From: CAZBDU01 sp964490725
Lineage (GTDB): Bacteria; Spirochaetota; Spirochaetia; SZUA-6; DRHE01
Direction: 5' to 3'
Assembly (NCBI GenBank): GCA_964490725.1
Contig: CAZBDU010000124.1
Coordinates: 1-13,406 of the forward strand
DNA length: 13,406 nt
Below are positions 1 through 6,896 of the stretch, in pieces. The notes below the pieces were generated by a model, which saw only the letters and a program-made list of their open reading frames with translations, did no database searches and was not told the origin of the DNA. Both the position numbers and the translations under genes were made by a program. How positions within the stretch are numbered: position 1 is the stretch's first letter; each line of letters starts with the position of its first letter.

Positions 1-538
1 AGTGGGCTCGGGCAGGGCGCCTTCGGGGTCGGGCGCCGCCCGCCGCCGGCGCAGCGGCGGCCCCGCGCCCCGCCTGCGCCTGGCCGATCCCTCCCTGGCG
101 CCGGCCTTCGATCCCCTGGCCTCCCACCAGCTGATTGGCTGGGACTACGAAGCCACGGGCTTGAGCAGCCGCGGCCACCCCCTGGAGCCGCTGCGCTCCG
201 AGCTGGCCCGCGCCGGCCTTCCGCAGGCAGGGGAGCTCGCCGGGGGGACGGACGGGCAGCGGGTCTCCTACGCGGGGCTGGTCATCTGCCGCCAGCGGCC
301 GGAGAACGCCGGCGGGGTGGTGTTCATGACCCTGGAGGACGAGAGCGGCTTCGTGAACGTGGTGATCTGGGCGAAGGTCTTCCAGAGGTTCCGCACCCTG
401 GTCCTCACCGCCTCATTCCTGGGAGTGACCGGCACCCTGCAGGCCAGGGACGGGGTGCTGCACGTGATGGCGGAGTCCTTCTGGACGCCCCGGCTGCCCT
501 CCACCCCCGCGGAGGTGGGCTCCCGGGACTTCCACTGA
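1..538 (+). CDS. dnaE2: Error-prone DNA polymerase DnaE2/ImuC, C-terminal fragment (5' end outside window)
   Basis: The frame is open from the left edge to a TGA at 536-538, giving about 178 residues. This is only the C-terminus of a polymerase that is normally about 1,000 residues or more. It carries the segment DYEATGLSSRGHPLEPLR followed by an OB-fold region (roughly from GQRVSYAGLVICRQRP through VVFMTLEDESGFVNVVIW), and ends in SRDFH, the usual terminus of the DnaE2/ImuC family. Members of that family act in translesion synthesis with ImuA and ImuB during the SOS response. The catalytic PHP and polymerase domains lie outside the window and cannot be judged. The first ~40 residues are unusually Arg/Gly/Ala-rich. 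The gene converges on the ATP-grasp gene. Replicative DnaE1 is unlikely because of the SRDFH ending and the short C-terminus. Confidence 0.9.
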   Translation, partial: VGSGRAPSGSGAARRRRSGGPAPRLRLADPSLAPAFDPLASHQLIGWDYEATGLSSRGHPLEPLRSELARAGLPQAGELAGGTDGQRVSYAGLVICRQRPENAGGVVFMTLEDESGFVNVVIWAKVFQRFRTLVLTASFLGVTGTLQARDGVLHVMAESFWTPRLPSTPAEVGSRDFH

Positions 539-564
539 TCCACGTGTGATCCACGGGATCCACG
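537..564. repeat. Three copies of the octamer GATCCACG
   Basis: GATCCACG occurs at 537-544, 548-555 and 557-564, start-to-start spacing 11 and 9 bp. The first copy overlaps the dnaE2 stop codon. The copies lie in the short convergent gap between two genes. No function is recognised. Confidence 0.7.
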
Positions 565-567
565 CAG

Positions 568-586
568 GCGGTCCGCCCGGGGCCGC
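568..586. terminator. GC-rich hairpin in a convergent gap, possible weak terminator
   Basis: A 7-bp stem (568-574 with 580-586, one G-T pair) closes a 5-nt loop between the 3' ends of dnaE2 and the ATP-grasp gene. There is no T-tract on either side, so it is not a textbook intrinsic terminator. The placement between convergent stops is the main reason to list it. Confidence 0.3.
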
Positions 587-591
587 TCCCC

Positions 592-1686
592 TCATCCGCC
601 GCCGCCAAGCCCCCAGCGCCGGCAGGCCAGCTCCACCATCGTGTTGATGAGCCGCTCGTAGGTCCATCCCGCGGCGTAGGCCTCCACGGGCAGGTCGCTG
701 TAGACGGGGTTGAGCCCCGGCAGCGGGTTGACCTCCAGCACGTAGGGGCGGCCCCCCTGGCCGGCGTCCAGCCGGAAATCCACCCGCGCCACGTCCAGGC
801 AGCCCATGACGCGGAACACCGCCGCGGCCAGGCGGTACAGCTGCCGCTCCTGCTCCGCCTCCAAGGGGGCCGGGCAGAAGTAGCGCCACCGGTCCACCAG
901 CTCCACCTTGACGCGGTTGGTGTACAGCCCCGCCTCGGCGGGTTCGTAGGCGCTCATGTCCACCTCCAGCGGCGGGAAGAGGGCCAGCTCCGGGGGCAGG
1001 TGGCGGGGGGCAGTGCGGTCGTTCAGCCTGCGGGCCGCCGGGCGGAGGAGGTTTCCCACCAGACCCACCGTCAGCTCCCTGCCCTCGATGAACCGCTCGC
1101 AGAGCACCGGCTGCCGGTAGCGCTCGAGCTGCTCGCCCACCCGCTCGCGGAGCTCCGGAACGCTCCGCACGATGCTGGCCGAGCTCACCCCCATGCCCGT
1201 GCCTTCGCGGCTGGGCTTCACGAACAGGGGAAAACGCAAGTGATCTCCTTCCAGCAGGTCCCCGCTCACCGGCTCCTCGGCGGCTGCGAAGACCTGGAAC
1301 TCCGGGGTGGGCAGGTCGTGGTAGTGCAGGAGCCGCTTGGTCATAGGCTTGTCCAGGGCCAGGGCCAGGGCAAGCACGCGGCTTCCCGTGTAGGGCAGGC
1401 GCAGCATTTCCAGAACCGACGGAACCTGGGCCTCCCGCCCGTCGCCGAAGTGCCCCTCGGCGATGTTGAAGCACAGCTCCGGCCGGTAGCGCTCCAGGCG
1501 GTCCACCAGGCGGTGCGGGGCGCCGATGGCGGCCTCCAGGAACTCGGCCCGGTGCCCCCCCTTCTCCAGGGCCTCGATCACCGCCTGGACCGTCTTGGGG
1601 CTGTCCAGGTCGTCCCACTGGTCCGGGCTCATCCCTTCCCAGACCGGGGCGTTGTCTTTCAGATTCGCCAGCACGGCGATGCGCAC
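592..1686 (-). CDS. D-alanine-D-alanine ligase-like ATP-grasp protein
   Basis: A 364-residue protein of the Ddl/ATP-grasp family, which couples ATP hydrolysis to formation of a peptide-type bond through an acyl-phosphate. Visible motifs are FNIAEGHFGDGREAQVP (73-89) and LPYTGS (97-102) in the substrate region, the glycine-rich loop FVKPSREGTGMGVS (155-168), FIEGRELTVG (199-208), RVDF (301-304), and the metal-binding EVNPLPGLNP (318-327; E318 and N320). The FNIAEG segment replaces the HGxxGEDG motif of canonical Ddl, and the segment around 243-262 differs from the usual Tyr-Asp-x-Lys-Tyr loop. The substrate may therefore not be D-Ala-D-Ala. The GTG start at 1686 was chosen because GGAGGA lies 5 nt upstream and the Rossmann-like RIAVLANL begins directly there. 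An ATG at 1743 would add 19 Arg/Trp-rich residues. It lies 61 nt after the M16 gene and is probably co-transcribed with it. Confidence 0.82.
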   Translation of the reverse strand: MRIAVLANLKDNAPVWEGMSPDQWDDLDSPKTVQAVIEALEKGGHRAEFLEAAIGAPHRLVDRLERYRPELCFNIAEGHFGDGREAQVPSVLEMLRLPYTGSRVLALALALDKPMTKRLLHYHDLPTPEFQVFAAAEEPVSGDLLEGDHLRFPLFVKPSREGTGMGVSSASIVRSVPELRERVGEQLERYRQPVLCERFIEGRELTVGLVGNLLRPAARRLNDRTAPRHLPPELALFPPLEVDMSAYEPAEAGLYTNRVKVELVDRWRYFCPAPLEAEQERQLYRLAAAVFRVMGCLDVARVDFRLDAGQGGRPYVLEVNPLPGLNPVYSDLPVEAYAAGWTYERLINTMVELACRRWGLGGGG

Positions 1687-1699
1687 CGCTGTCCTCCGG

Positions 1700-1714
1700 G
1701 GCCGCCAGGCGGCC
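1700..1714 (-). other. Small perfect hairpin before the ATP-grasp gene
   Basis: A 6-bp perfect inverted repeat GGCCGC/GCGGCC with a 3-nt loop lies in the 61-nt gap between the M16 gene and the ATP-grasp gene, a few bases upstream of the GGAGGA ribosome binding site. It could attenuate read-through or affect initiation. In sequence this rich in G and C it may also be chance. Confidence 0.25.
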
Positions 1715-1747
1715 GCATGCCACTGTCGGCCGGAACCGCGCATGGTG

Positions 1748-4621
1748 TCAAGGAGCGCCTTCGGGAACCAACACCACCTGCACGTAGCGGTCCGGCAGCA
1801 GCGTCCGGCGGGCCATCTCCCGCAGGGCGGCGCCGTCCAGGGCGGCCAGGCGCGAGTCGTAGTCCAGGATCACCCGCGGGTCCAGGCCATGCACCGCCAC
1901 GAACTGCAGCCTCTCCAGCCAGAACTCGTTGGTCTCCAGCTCCGTCTCCCGCTCCCGGCGCAGGATCTCCCGCACCTTGGCCACGTGCTCCGCCTGCGGA
2001 CCCTGCTCGCGCAGCCGCTCGATGGACTGCATGACCAGCGCCGTGAGCGGCTCCTCCTGCTCGGGGGCGCAGCCGAAGCCGATGCGCACCTGGTACTCCT
2101 GGTCCGGATACTCCTGCGCGGTGGCCTCCACGCCCACGTTGTAGGTCCCCCCCGCCTGCTCGCGCACCACCTCCCGCAGCTGGATGTCCATCACCTCCGC
2201 CAGGGCCTGCAGCGTGAAGCGGCTGTCCAGGGACCAGTCGAAGGGCCCGGCGAAGACCAGCTCCACCCGGCTCTTGGGCTCAAGCCCCTTGGCCACCTTC
2301 TGCCTCACCACGCCTTCCGGGGGGTCCACCCCCAGGTCGCGGAAACGCTCGGACGCGCCCGCAGCCGGCAGGGAGCCCAGGTACTCCACGGCCAGGGGCT
2401 CGATTCGCTGCGGGTCGAAGCTGCCCACCAGGAAGAAGGTGAAGTCAGCGGCGTCGGCGAAGCGCTCGCGGTAGATCCGCAGCGCCTCCTCCAGCTTCAG
2501 CTCGTTCACCACCTCCTCGGTCCAGGGGCGGGAGCGATAGTCCCCGCGGCTGAGCAGGCTCTCCAGGGTGTCCCAGAAGGCCGCCTCCGGGGAGGCCTGC
2601 CGGTTGCGCGCGAAGGCGAGCAGCCTCTGGCGGTAGGCCTCGAAGGCCCCAGGGTCCCGGCGCGGGGCGGTGAAGTACAGGTAGACCAGGCGAAACATCG
2701 TCTCCAGGTCGGCAGGGCGGGCCTCCCCGCGCAAGCCCTCGAACAGCTCCCCGATCCACGGCGTGACCTCCACCTCGGTCCCGGCCAGCTTCTTGCGCAG
2801 CGCCGCAGCGTCGAACCCGCCCACGCCGCTCTCCTTCACCACGGCGGCCGCCAGCATGGCGGAGACGTACTCCCGGTCCGGGACCAGGGAGGTCCCTCCG
2901 GGACTGACCGCCCCCATCAGCACCTGGTCGTTCTTGAACTCCGTGGGCTTCAGCACCACCCGCACCCCGTTGGCCAGGCGCCACTGGATGAGCCCCAGCT
3001 CCGGGATCTGCGAGCGTTCCACCACCGCCCCTCCGGGAAGCTCCGCCGGGATCAGCGGCTCCCCTACCGTCCGGTCCTGGTAGGGCGCAAGGTCGCGGCC
3101 GCGCACGGCGCCGAAAAGGTTCAGCACCTGGAAGCGGGGCGGAACCGAGGCGGCCAGCTCCTGGGGGGCGCTCACCAGCACCACCCGGTTCTCTCGCCGC
3201 AGCGCCCCGGCGGCCTGCCGGTTCACCTCCTCCAGGCTGACCTCCGGCACCAGGCGCCCCACCAGGTTGTGCTCGTACTGGAGAGAGGGGATGGGCTCAC
3301 CCTCCAGGAAGTTGTCCACGTACTGCCTCACCAGCCGCTCCGACTCCTCCTTGTCCCGCTCCTGGTACAGCCGCTCCATCCGGCTCAGCAGCGCCTCCTT
3401 CTGCCGCGCGAGCTCCCCGGGGGTGAAGCCGAAGCGCCGGACCCGCTCGGACTCGACCAGCAGCGCCTCCAGCGCTCCCTGCACCTTCCCGGGCCGGACG
3501 CGGGCCGCCAGCACGGAGACCTCCTCCGGGCGCACGGGCCGGTAGGAGAAGCTTGCCGCCGACAGCAGGGGCGAGTCCGCGGTATGGGTCAGCTCCTCCA
3601 GCCGCTCGGAGAGCATGCCGTGGTACATCAGCTCCACCAGGTCCCGGCGGTAGTCGGAAACCGTGACGGTGGGCCGGGCCTCCCGCTTCAGGTAGAGGCT
3701 CACCCGGGTGGCGGTGGCTTCCGGGTCCGTGGCCGGGGCGTAGAGGGTCTGCCGGTGGGGCGGCACGCGGTAGTGCGGCCTGCGCACCGGCCCGCCCGGG
3801 CTGGACAGAGCGCCGAAATGGCGCCGGATCCGCTCCACCATCTGCGCCGAATCGAAGTCCCCCACCGCCGCCACGGCCATCAGCTCCGGCCGGTACCACC
3901 GCCGGTAGAAGCGCTTCAAGTCGGCGGCGGTGGCCGCGCGCAGCACCTCCACGCTGCCGATAGGCCGCCGCGCGGCGTAGCGCGAGCCCCGGAACAGCAC
4001 CGGGAACTGCCGGTCCCGAATGCGGGCGTCCGCGCCGCGGCCCAGGCGCCACTCCTCGATGACCACCGCCCGCTCCCGCTCCACCTCCTCCGGCTCGAAC
4101 AGCACCCCTGCGGCCCAGTCCTGCAGCACCAGCAGGGCCCGGTCCACCACCGCGGGCTGGTCGGTGGGCACCTGCAGCATGTACACCGTCTCGTCGAAGT
4201 TGGTGTAGGCGTTCACCTCCGGACCGAAGCGCATGCCCGCGGACTCCAGGAAATCCACGATCTCGTGCTTGCGGAAGTGCTCGGTGCCGTTGAACGCCAT
4301 ATGCTCCACGAAGTGGGCAAGCCCCTGCTGGCCGTCCTCCTCCAGCACAGACCCGGCGTTCACCACCAGGCGCAGCTCCGCCCTCTTCTCGGGGTGGCCG
4401 TTGGACCGCACGTAGTAGGTCAGGCCGTTGGCCAGGGTGCCGGTGGAGACCGCCGGGTCCAGCGGCAGGCGGTCCGCCTCCGGGCCGGCCGGCTGCGGTG
4501 CCGCCGCCTCCTTCGCGTCCGGCGGCGGCACCGCCTGGCAGCCCAGAAGCGTCAGAAAAAGCAGAATGGCCGCGACGGCCGGGGCCGCCGCGCCCGCCGG
4601 AAAGCGGTTTGTTCGACTCAT
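1748..4621 (-). CDS. M16 family zinc metallopeptidase, predicted lipoprotein
   Basis: A 957-residue single-chain M16 (pitrilysin/PqqL-like) peptidase. These enzymes enclose and cut peptides in a chamber formed by two homologous halves. The N-terminus is a lipoprotein signal: MSRTNR, a hydrophobic stretch at ~11-26, and a lipobox LLGC with Cys28. Gln at +2 is compatible with outer-membrane sorting. The inverted zinc motif is HFVEH (H103, E106, H107), and the likely third ligand is a Glu in ERER (~E183), at the usual spacing of about 76 residues. The second half (~residue 510 onward) repeats the fold without an HxxEH motif, as expected for the non-catalytic half. The ATG at 4621 was preferred over an in-frame ATG at 4705. 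The signal peptide starts at 4621, and a promoter-like TTGATC-N17-TTTATT ends 6 nt before it. No Shine-Dalgarno is visible. Physiological substrate unknown. Confidence 0.9.
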   Translation of the reverse strand: MSRTNRFPAGAAAPAVAAILLFLTLLGCQAVPPPDAKEAAAPQPAGPEADRLPLDPAVSTGTLANGLTYYVRSNGHPEKRAELRLVVNAGSVLEEDGQQGLAHFVEHMAFNGTEHFRKHEIVDFLESAGMRFGPEVNAYTNFDETVYMLQVPTDQPAVVDRALLVLQDWAAGVLFEPEEVERERAVVIEEWRLGRGADARIRDRQFPVLFRGSRYAARRPIGSVEVLRAATAADLKRFYRRWYRPELMAVAAVGDFDSAQMVERIRRHFGALSSPGGPVRRPHYRVPPHRQTLYAPATDPEATATRVSLYLKREARPTVTVSDYRRDLVELMYHGMLSERLEELTHTADSPLLSAASFSYRPVRPEEVSVLAARVRPGKVQGALEALLVESERVRRFGFTPGELARQKEALLSRMERLYQERDKEESERLVRQYVDNFLEGEPIPSLQYEHNLVGRLVPEVSLEEVNRQAAGALRRENRVVLVSAPQELAASVPPRFQVLNLFGAVRGRDLAPYQDRTVGEPLIPAELPGGAVVERSQIPELGLIQWRLANGVRVVLKPTEFKNDQVLMGAVSPGGTSLVPDREYVSAMLAAAVVKESGVGGFDAAALRKKLAGTEVEVTPWIGELFEGLRGEARPADLETMFRLVYLYFTAPRRDPGAFEAYRQRLLAFARNRQASPEAAFWDTLESLLSRGDYRSRPWTEEVVNELKLEEALRIYRERFADAADFTFFLVGSFDPQRIEPLAVEYLGSLPAAGASERFRDLGVDPPEGVVRQKVAKGLEPKSRVELVFAGPFDWSLDSRFTLQALAEVMDIQLREVVREQAGGTYNVGVEATAQEYPDQEYQVRIGFGCAPEQEEPLTALVMQSIERLREQGPQAEHVAKVREILRRERETELETNEFWLERLQFVAVHGLDPRVILDYDSRLAALDGAALREMARRTLLPDRYVQVVLVPEGAP

Positions 4622-4627
4622 GCTGCT

Positions 4628-4656
4628 AATAAACAGAAATCCCGCCCCGCGATCAA
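4628..4656 (-). promoter_or_regulatory. Candidate promoter of the M16 gene, leaderless geometry
   Basis: On the minus strand TTGATC (4651-4656) is followed by a 17-nt spacer and TTTATT (4628-4633), then 6 nt to the ATG at 4621. An overlapping alternative -10 is TATTAG two bases downstream. Transcription would start at or within one base of the start codon. The weak hexamer matches keep confidence moderate. Confidence 0.4.
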
Positions 4657-4707
4657 GCGGTGAGATCGAAGCCAGGCGAGCTCGCTGCCGGGCGAGGCGG
4701 GCCATTC

Positions 4708-4736
4708 TTGACTCCTCCAGGCCGAGCGGCTACCTT
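4708..4736 (+). promoter_or_regulatory. Candidate promoter of the 135-aa membrane protein gene, leaderless geometry
   Basis: TTGACT (4708-4713), a 17-nt spacer and TACCTT (4731-4736) are followed by exactly 6 nt and the ATG at 4743. The predicted transcription start coincides with the A of the start codon. No Shine-Dalgarno precedes the ATG. The -35 matches five of six consensus bases. Confidence 0.5.
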
Positions 4737-4742
4737 CAACTC

Positions 4743-5150
4743 ATGACCGAAACGGAGATACTCCGCCAGGAGTTGGACCAGTACCGCCACGAGAAGGAGC
4801 GCGTCCGCAAGATCATTGGCGAGATCGGCGGCAAGACCTCCAAACGGCGGGACACGGCGCTGAACGTCCTGTTCCTGGTCCTGGTGGTGGGGCTGTTCTC
4901 CCTGGATATTCTGCGCGAGGTGTTCCACCTCGGTGTGCCCGCGCTGCCTCCCTTCCTGGCCCTGGAGGTCGCGGTGCTGCTGGTGTCGCTGAAGATCGTC
5001 TGGATGATCCACCAGCAGACCCGGGTGGATCACTTCCAGTTCTGGGTGCTCAACTCGATCGAGTTCCAGATCAACGTTATCTCCAAGCGGCTGCGGGAGC
5101 TGGAGTCCAGGCTGGCGGACGACAGGGCCGGCCCAGCCGCCTCCTCCTAG
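4743..5150 (+). CDS. Small two-helix membrane protein of unknown function
   Basis: A 135-residue protein with no recognised family. The first ~38 residues are highly charged and helical in character (ETEILRQELDQYRHEKERVR), suggesting a short coiled coil. Two hydrophobic helices follow at about 39-56 and 70-89, joined by a short loop containing VPALPP. The C-terminal tail (~90-135) is amphipathic and charged (SKRLRELESRL) and could form a second coiled coil. Both termini are probably on the same side of the membrane. The start at 4743 follows a promoter-like TTGACT-N17-TACCTT by 6 nt and lacks a Shine-Dalgarno; the frame is also open further upstream, but that region belongs to the opposite-strand M16 gene. 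It ends 11 nt before the HAD gene, so the two probably share a transcript. Confidence 0.72.
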   Translation: MTETEILRQELDQYRHEKERVRKIIGEIGGKTSKRRDTALNVLFLVLVVGLFSLDILREVFHLGVPALPPFLALEVAVLLVSLKIVWMIHQQTRVDHFQFWVLNSIEFQINVISKRLRELESRLADDRAGPAASS

Positions 5151-5161
5151 GGCTCCACCGC

Positions 5162-6028
5162 ATGGAGACCTGCAGCACTGCCCGGAGGGTCGCCTCCTTC
5201 GCGGAGTGGCTCCGGGAGCACCGTGGCGAGCTGGATGCGGTCGTTCTGGACGTGGACGGCGTGCTGGTGCTCCGGGGGGAGGCGCTGCCGGGCGCGCACC
5301 AGCTGGTGGCTCTGCTCAGGGCCCTGGAGCTGCCCTTCGGCCTCCTCACCAACGACAACGGCCAGACCGCGGAGCGAAAGCTGGAGCAGCTGGCCCGCTG
5401 CGGCCTGGCCTTCGAGCCCGAGGAGATCTACTCTCCCGGGTCCGCCCTGGTGGCCATGGCGGCCGGGCGCGGCCTGGCCGGGAAGCCTTACTTCGTGTTC
5501 GGAGAGGGAGACTACCACTATGCCGTTCAGGCCGGCCTGCGGGCCGAGCGTGACCCGCGGCGCCTTTCCGCCTGCCGGGGGGTGATCCTGGGAGAGCGCG
5601 GCTACTCCTGGCAGGAGGCGCTGAACCGAACGGTCAACTTCTTCCTCCGCCACCCCGCCGCGGAGCTGATTGTCCCCAACCCGGACACCTTCTTCCCCCG
5701 ACCCGACGGCAGGGTGCGCGTGGGTCCCGGCGGGGTGGCCGCTGCGGTGGTGATGCTGCTGCGCCGCCTGGGGGTGACGGTCAAGCCGCTGTACCTGGGT
5801 AAGCCCCACGCTCCCATCTTCCGCTACCACCACCGGCACCTGGAGAGCCGGCTGGGACGGCGGCTGGCCAGAGACCGGGTGATGATGGCAGGAGATTCCC
5901 TCACCGGGGACGTAGCCGGGGCGAACCGCTTCGGCTACCGCTCGGTGCTGGTGATGACGGGCCTGAGCACCGCGGCGATGCTGGAACGTTCGGCGGTGCA
6001 GCCGGAGCTGGCGGCGGAGGGACTCTAG
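5162..6028 (+). CDS. HAD-superfamily hydrolase, class IIA (NagD-like) phosphatase
   Basis: A 288-residue HAD phosphatase. Motif I is DVDGVL with nucleophile D30 and acid/base D32. Motif II is LLTNDN (T63), motif III is YLGKPHAPIF (K214), and motif IV is GDSLTGDVAGANRFGYRS (D245, D250). The order, the GKP and GDxxxxDVAGA segments, and the large cap between motifs II and III match the IIA (NagD/4-nitrophenylphosphatase/phosphoglycolate phosphatase) subclass, which hydrolyses small phosphate monoesters through an aspartyl-phosphate. The substrate cannot be read from sequence. The usual IIA wording of motif II (TNN) is TND here. No strong Shine-Dalgarno precedes the ATG at 5162. It lies 11 nt after the membrane protein gene and may be translated by coupling. 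Its stop is 1 nt from the stop of the convergent hoxW-receiver gene. Confidence 0.85.
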   Translation: METCSTARRVASFAEWLREHRGELDAVVLDVDGVLVLRGEALPGAHQLVALLRALELPFGLLTNDNGQTAERKLEQLARCGLAFEPEEIYSPGSALVAMAAGRGLAGKPYFVFGEGDYHYAVQAGLRAERDPRRLSACRGVILGERGYSWQEALNRTVNFFLRHPAAELIVPNPDTFFPRPDGRVRVGPGGVAAAVVMLLRRLGVTVKPLYLGKPHAPIFRYHHRHLESRLGRRLARDRVMMAGDSLTGDVAGANRFGYRSVLVMTGLSTAAMLERSAVQPELAAEGL

Positions 6029-6029
6029 C

Positions 6030-6416
6030 TCAGCGGACGCCCAGCTCCGTCTTCAGCGTGTTCAGCAGCACGTTGTGGTCGATCGGCTTCTGGAAGATGC
6101 CCGCCAGCCCCAGCTCCTGGGCGTCTATGTTGTAGCGCACCGCGTCCCCCACGGAGCTGAGCAGGAAGATTGGAGCGGTGAACCCCGCCTCCTTGAGGTG
6201 AGTGGAGACCTTGCTTCCTGCGTCCACGGTTTCCATCATCAGATCCAGCAGGATGGCGTCCGGCTTGATCTTCTGGGCCACCTTCAGCCCCTCTTCCCCG
6301 GTGGAGGCCTCGCCGACCACGAAGCCCGCCGACTCCAGCACGATCCGGGTTGCCGCCCGGATGTCCGGGTCGTCGTCGATGATCAGGATGGTCTTCCCCG
6401 TGTCACCTGTACCCAT
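6030..6416 (-). CDS. Single-domain response regulator receiver (internal-start product or C-terminal domain of the hoxW fusion)
   Basis: The ATG at 6416, in frame within the longer gene, would yield 128 residues. It is preceded by the purine-rich GGAGAGGAAGAAGC, a plausible ribosome binding site. All receiver landmarks are present: the acidic pair D14/D15 in LIIDDDPD, phospho-acceptor D58 in LLDLMM, S87 in FLLSSVG, and K110 in FQKPI. There is no output domain, as in CheY or Spo0F. Such proteins work by phosphorylation-dependent binding to a partner or as phosphorelay intermediates. No histidine kinase is present in the window. Its position last in the hydrogenase operon suggests a link to hydrogenase synthesis or maturation. 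Whether it exists free or only fused to the protease is not decided by the sequence. Confidence 0.7.
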   Translation of the reverse strand: MGTGDTGKTILIIDDDPDIRAATRIVLESAGFVVGEASTGEEGLKVAQKIKPDAILLDLMMETVDAGSKVSTHLKEAGFTAPIFLLSSVGDAVRYNIDAQELGLAGIFQKPIDHNVLLNTLKTELGVR

Positions 6417-6896
6417 GCTTCTTCCTCTCCATTGCCCAATCAGTAGTTTGATGAACTCGACCGCGCTTCCCTTGTTCGCCCGGGCGCGTTCGCTCAACCC
6501 CTCCGCGAGCTCGAACTCGTAGCCCCGGATGGCCACCAGCAGGGCCTGCGGCGCCCCGCCGGAGGTCTGCTCGCAGATGGCCAGCACCGATTCCGGACCC
6601 AGCAGGTGGCTGGTGAAGCTGATCGCCCCCGCCGGCCGCAGCGGCCGGACCCGAAAGGGCTCCGGCCCGGAAAGGGCCGCGTCCACGAACACCACCCGAT
6701 CGGCCTCGGAAACCGCCACCGCGTCCTCGATGGCCAGCTGGTAGCCCGCATCCACGGTCACCTCCGGAAACAGGCCCTCCAGCTCCTCCACCACGGCGGG
6801 ACCCAGCCCGTCGTCCCGGCGCCCAGGATTGCCGTACCCCAGCACCAGGACCCGCGGGCCTGCGGGCCCTTCGCCCTCCGCCGCCCCGGCGCTCAC
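6030..6896 (-). CDS. hoxW: Hydrogenase maturation protease (HoxW-like) fused in frame to a CheY-like receiver domain
   Basis: A 288-residue frame with two domains. Residues ~15-155 are a nickel-dependent endopeptidase of the HybD/HoxW family, which removes the C-terminal extension of the hydrogenase large subunit after Ni insertion. Its markers are LGYGNPGRRDDGLG (D29 at the first Ni-ligand position), the YQLAIEDA segment, FVDAA (D72) and SHLLGPES (H97), the three ligands expected for the family. Residues 161-288 are a complete receiver domain (see the next entry). The GTG start at 6896 overlaps the hoxH stop as GTGA, a typical coupled start. The reading frame crosses the domain junction (…KLLIGQWRGRSM…) with no stop. 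Ordinary maturation proteases of this family end at about this point (~150-160 residues). Fusion, read-through after loss of a stop, or two products through an internal start are all possible. Confidence 0.8.
   Translation of the reverse strand: MSAGAAEGEGPAGPRVLVLGYGNPGRRDDGLGPAVVEELEGLFPEVTVDAGYQLAIEDAVAVSEADRVVFVDAALSGPEPFRVRPLRPAGAISFTSHLLGPESVLAICEQTSGGAPQALLVAIRGYEFELAEGLSERARANKGSAVEFIKLLIGQWRGRSMGTGDTGKTILIIDDDPDIRAATRIVLESAGFVVGEASTGEEGLKVAQKIKPDAILLDLMMETVDAGSKVSTHLKEAGFTAPIFLLSSVGDAVRYNIDAQELGLAGIFQKPIDHNVLLNTLKTELGVR

Noticed and set aside
1687..1743. Upstream ATG for the ATP-grasp gene
   Set aside because: Adds 19 Arg/Trp-rich residues, covers the GGAGGA ribosome binding site, and the family N-terminus starts at the GTG at 1686.
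1526..4663. Very long plus-strand open frame (about 1,045 codons) opposite the M16 gene
   Set aside because: Its translation is rich in His, Leu, Gln and Arg with no domain pattern, typical of the antisense shadow of a GC-rich gene. The minus-strand frame has a signal peptide, HxxEH and M16 architecture.
4622..4705. 28-residue N-terminal extension of the M16 protein from an ATG at 4705
   Set aside because: It would place a charged segment before the lipoprotein signal peptide and overlap the divergent promoter region. The 4621 start gives a proper signal peptide.
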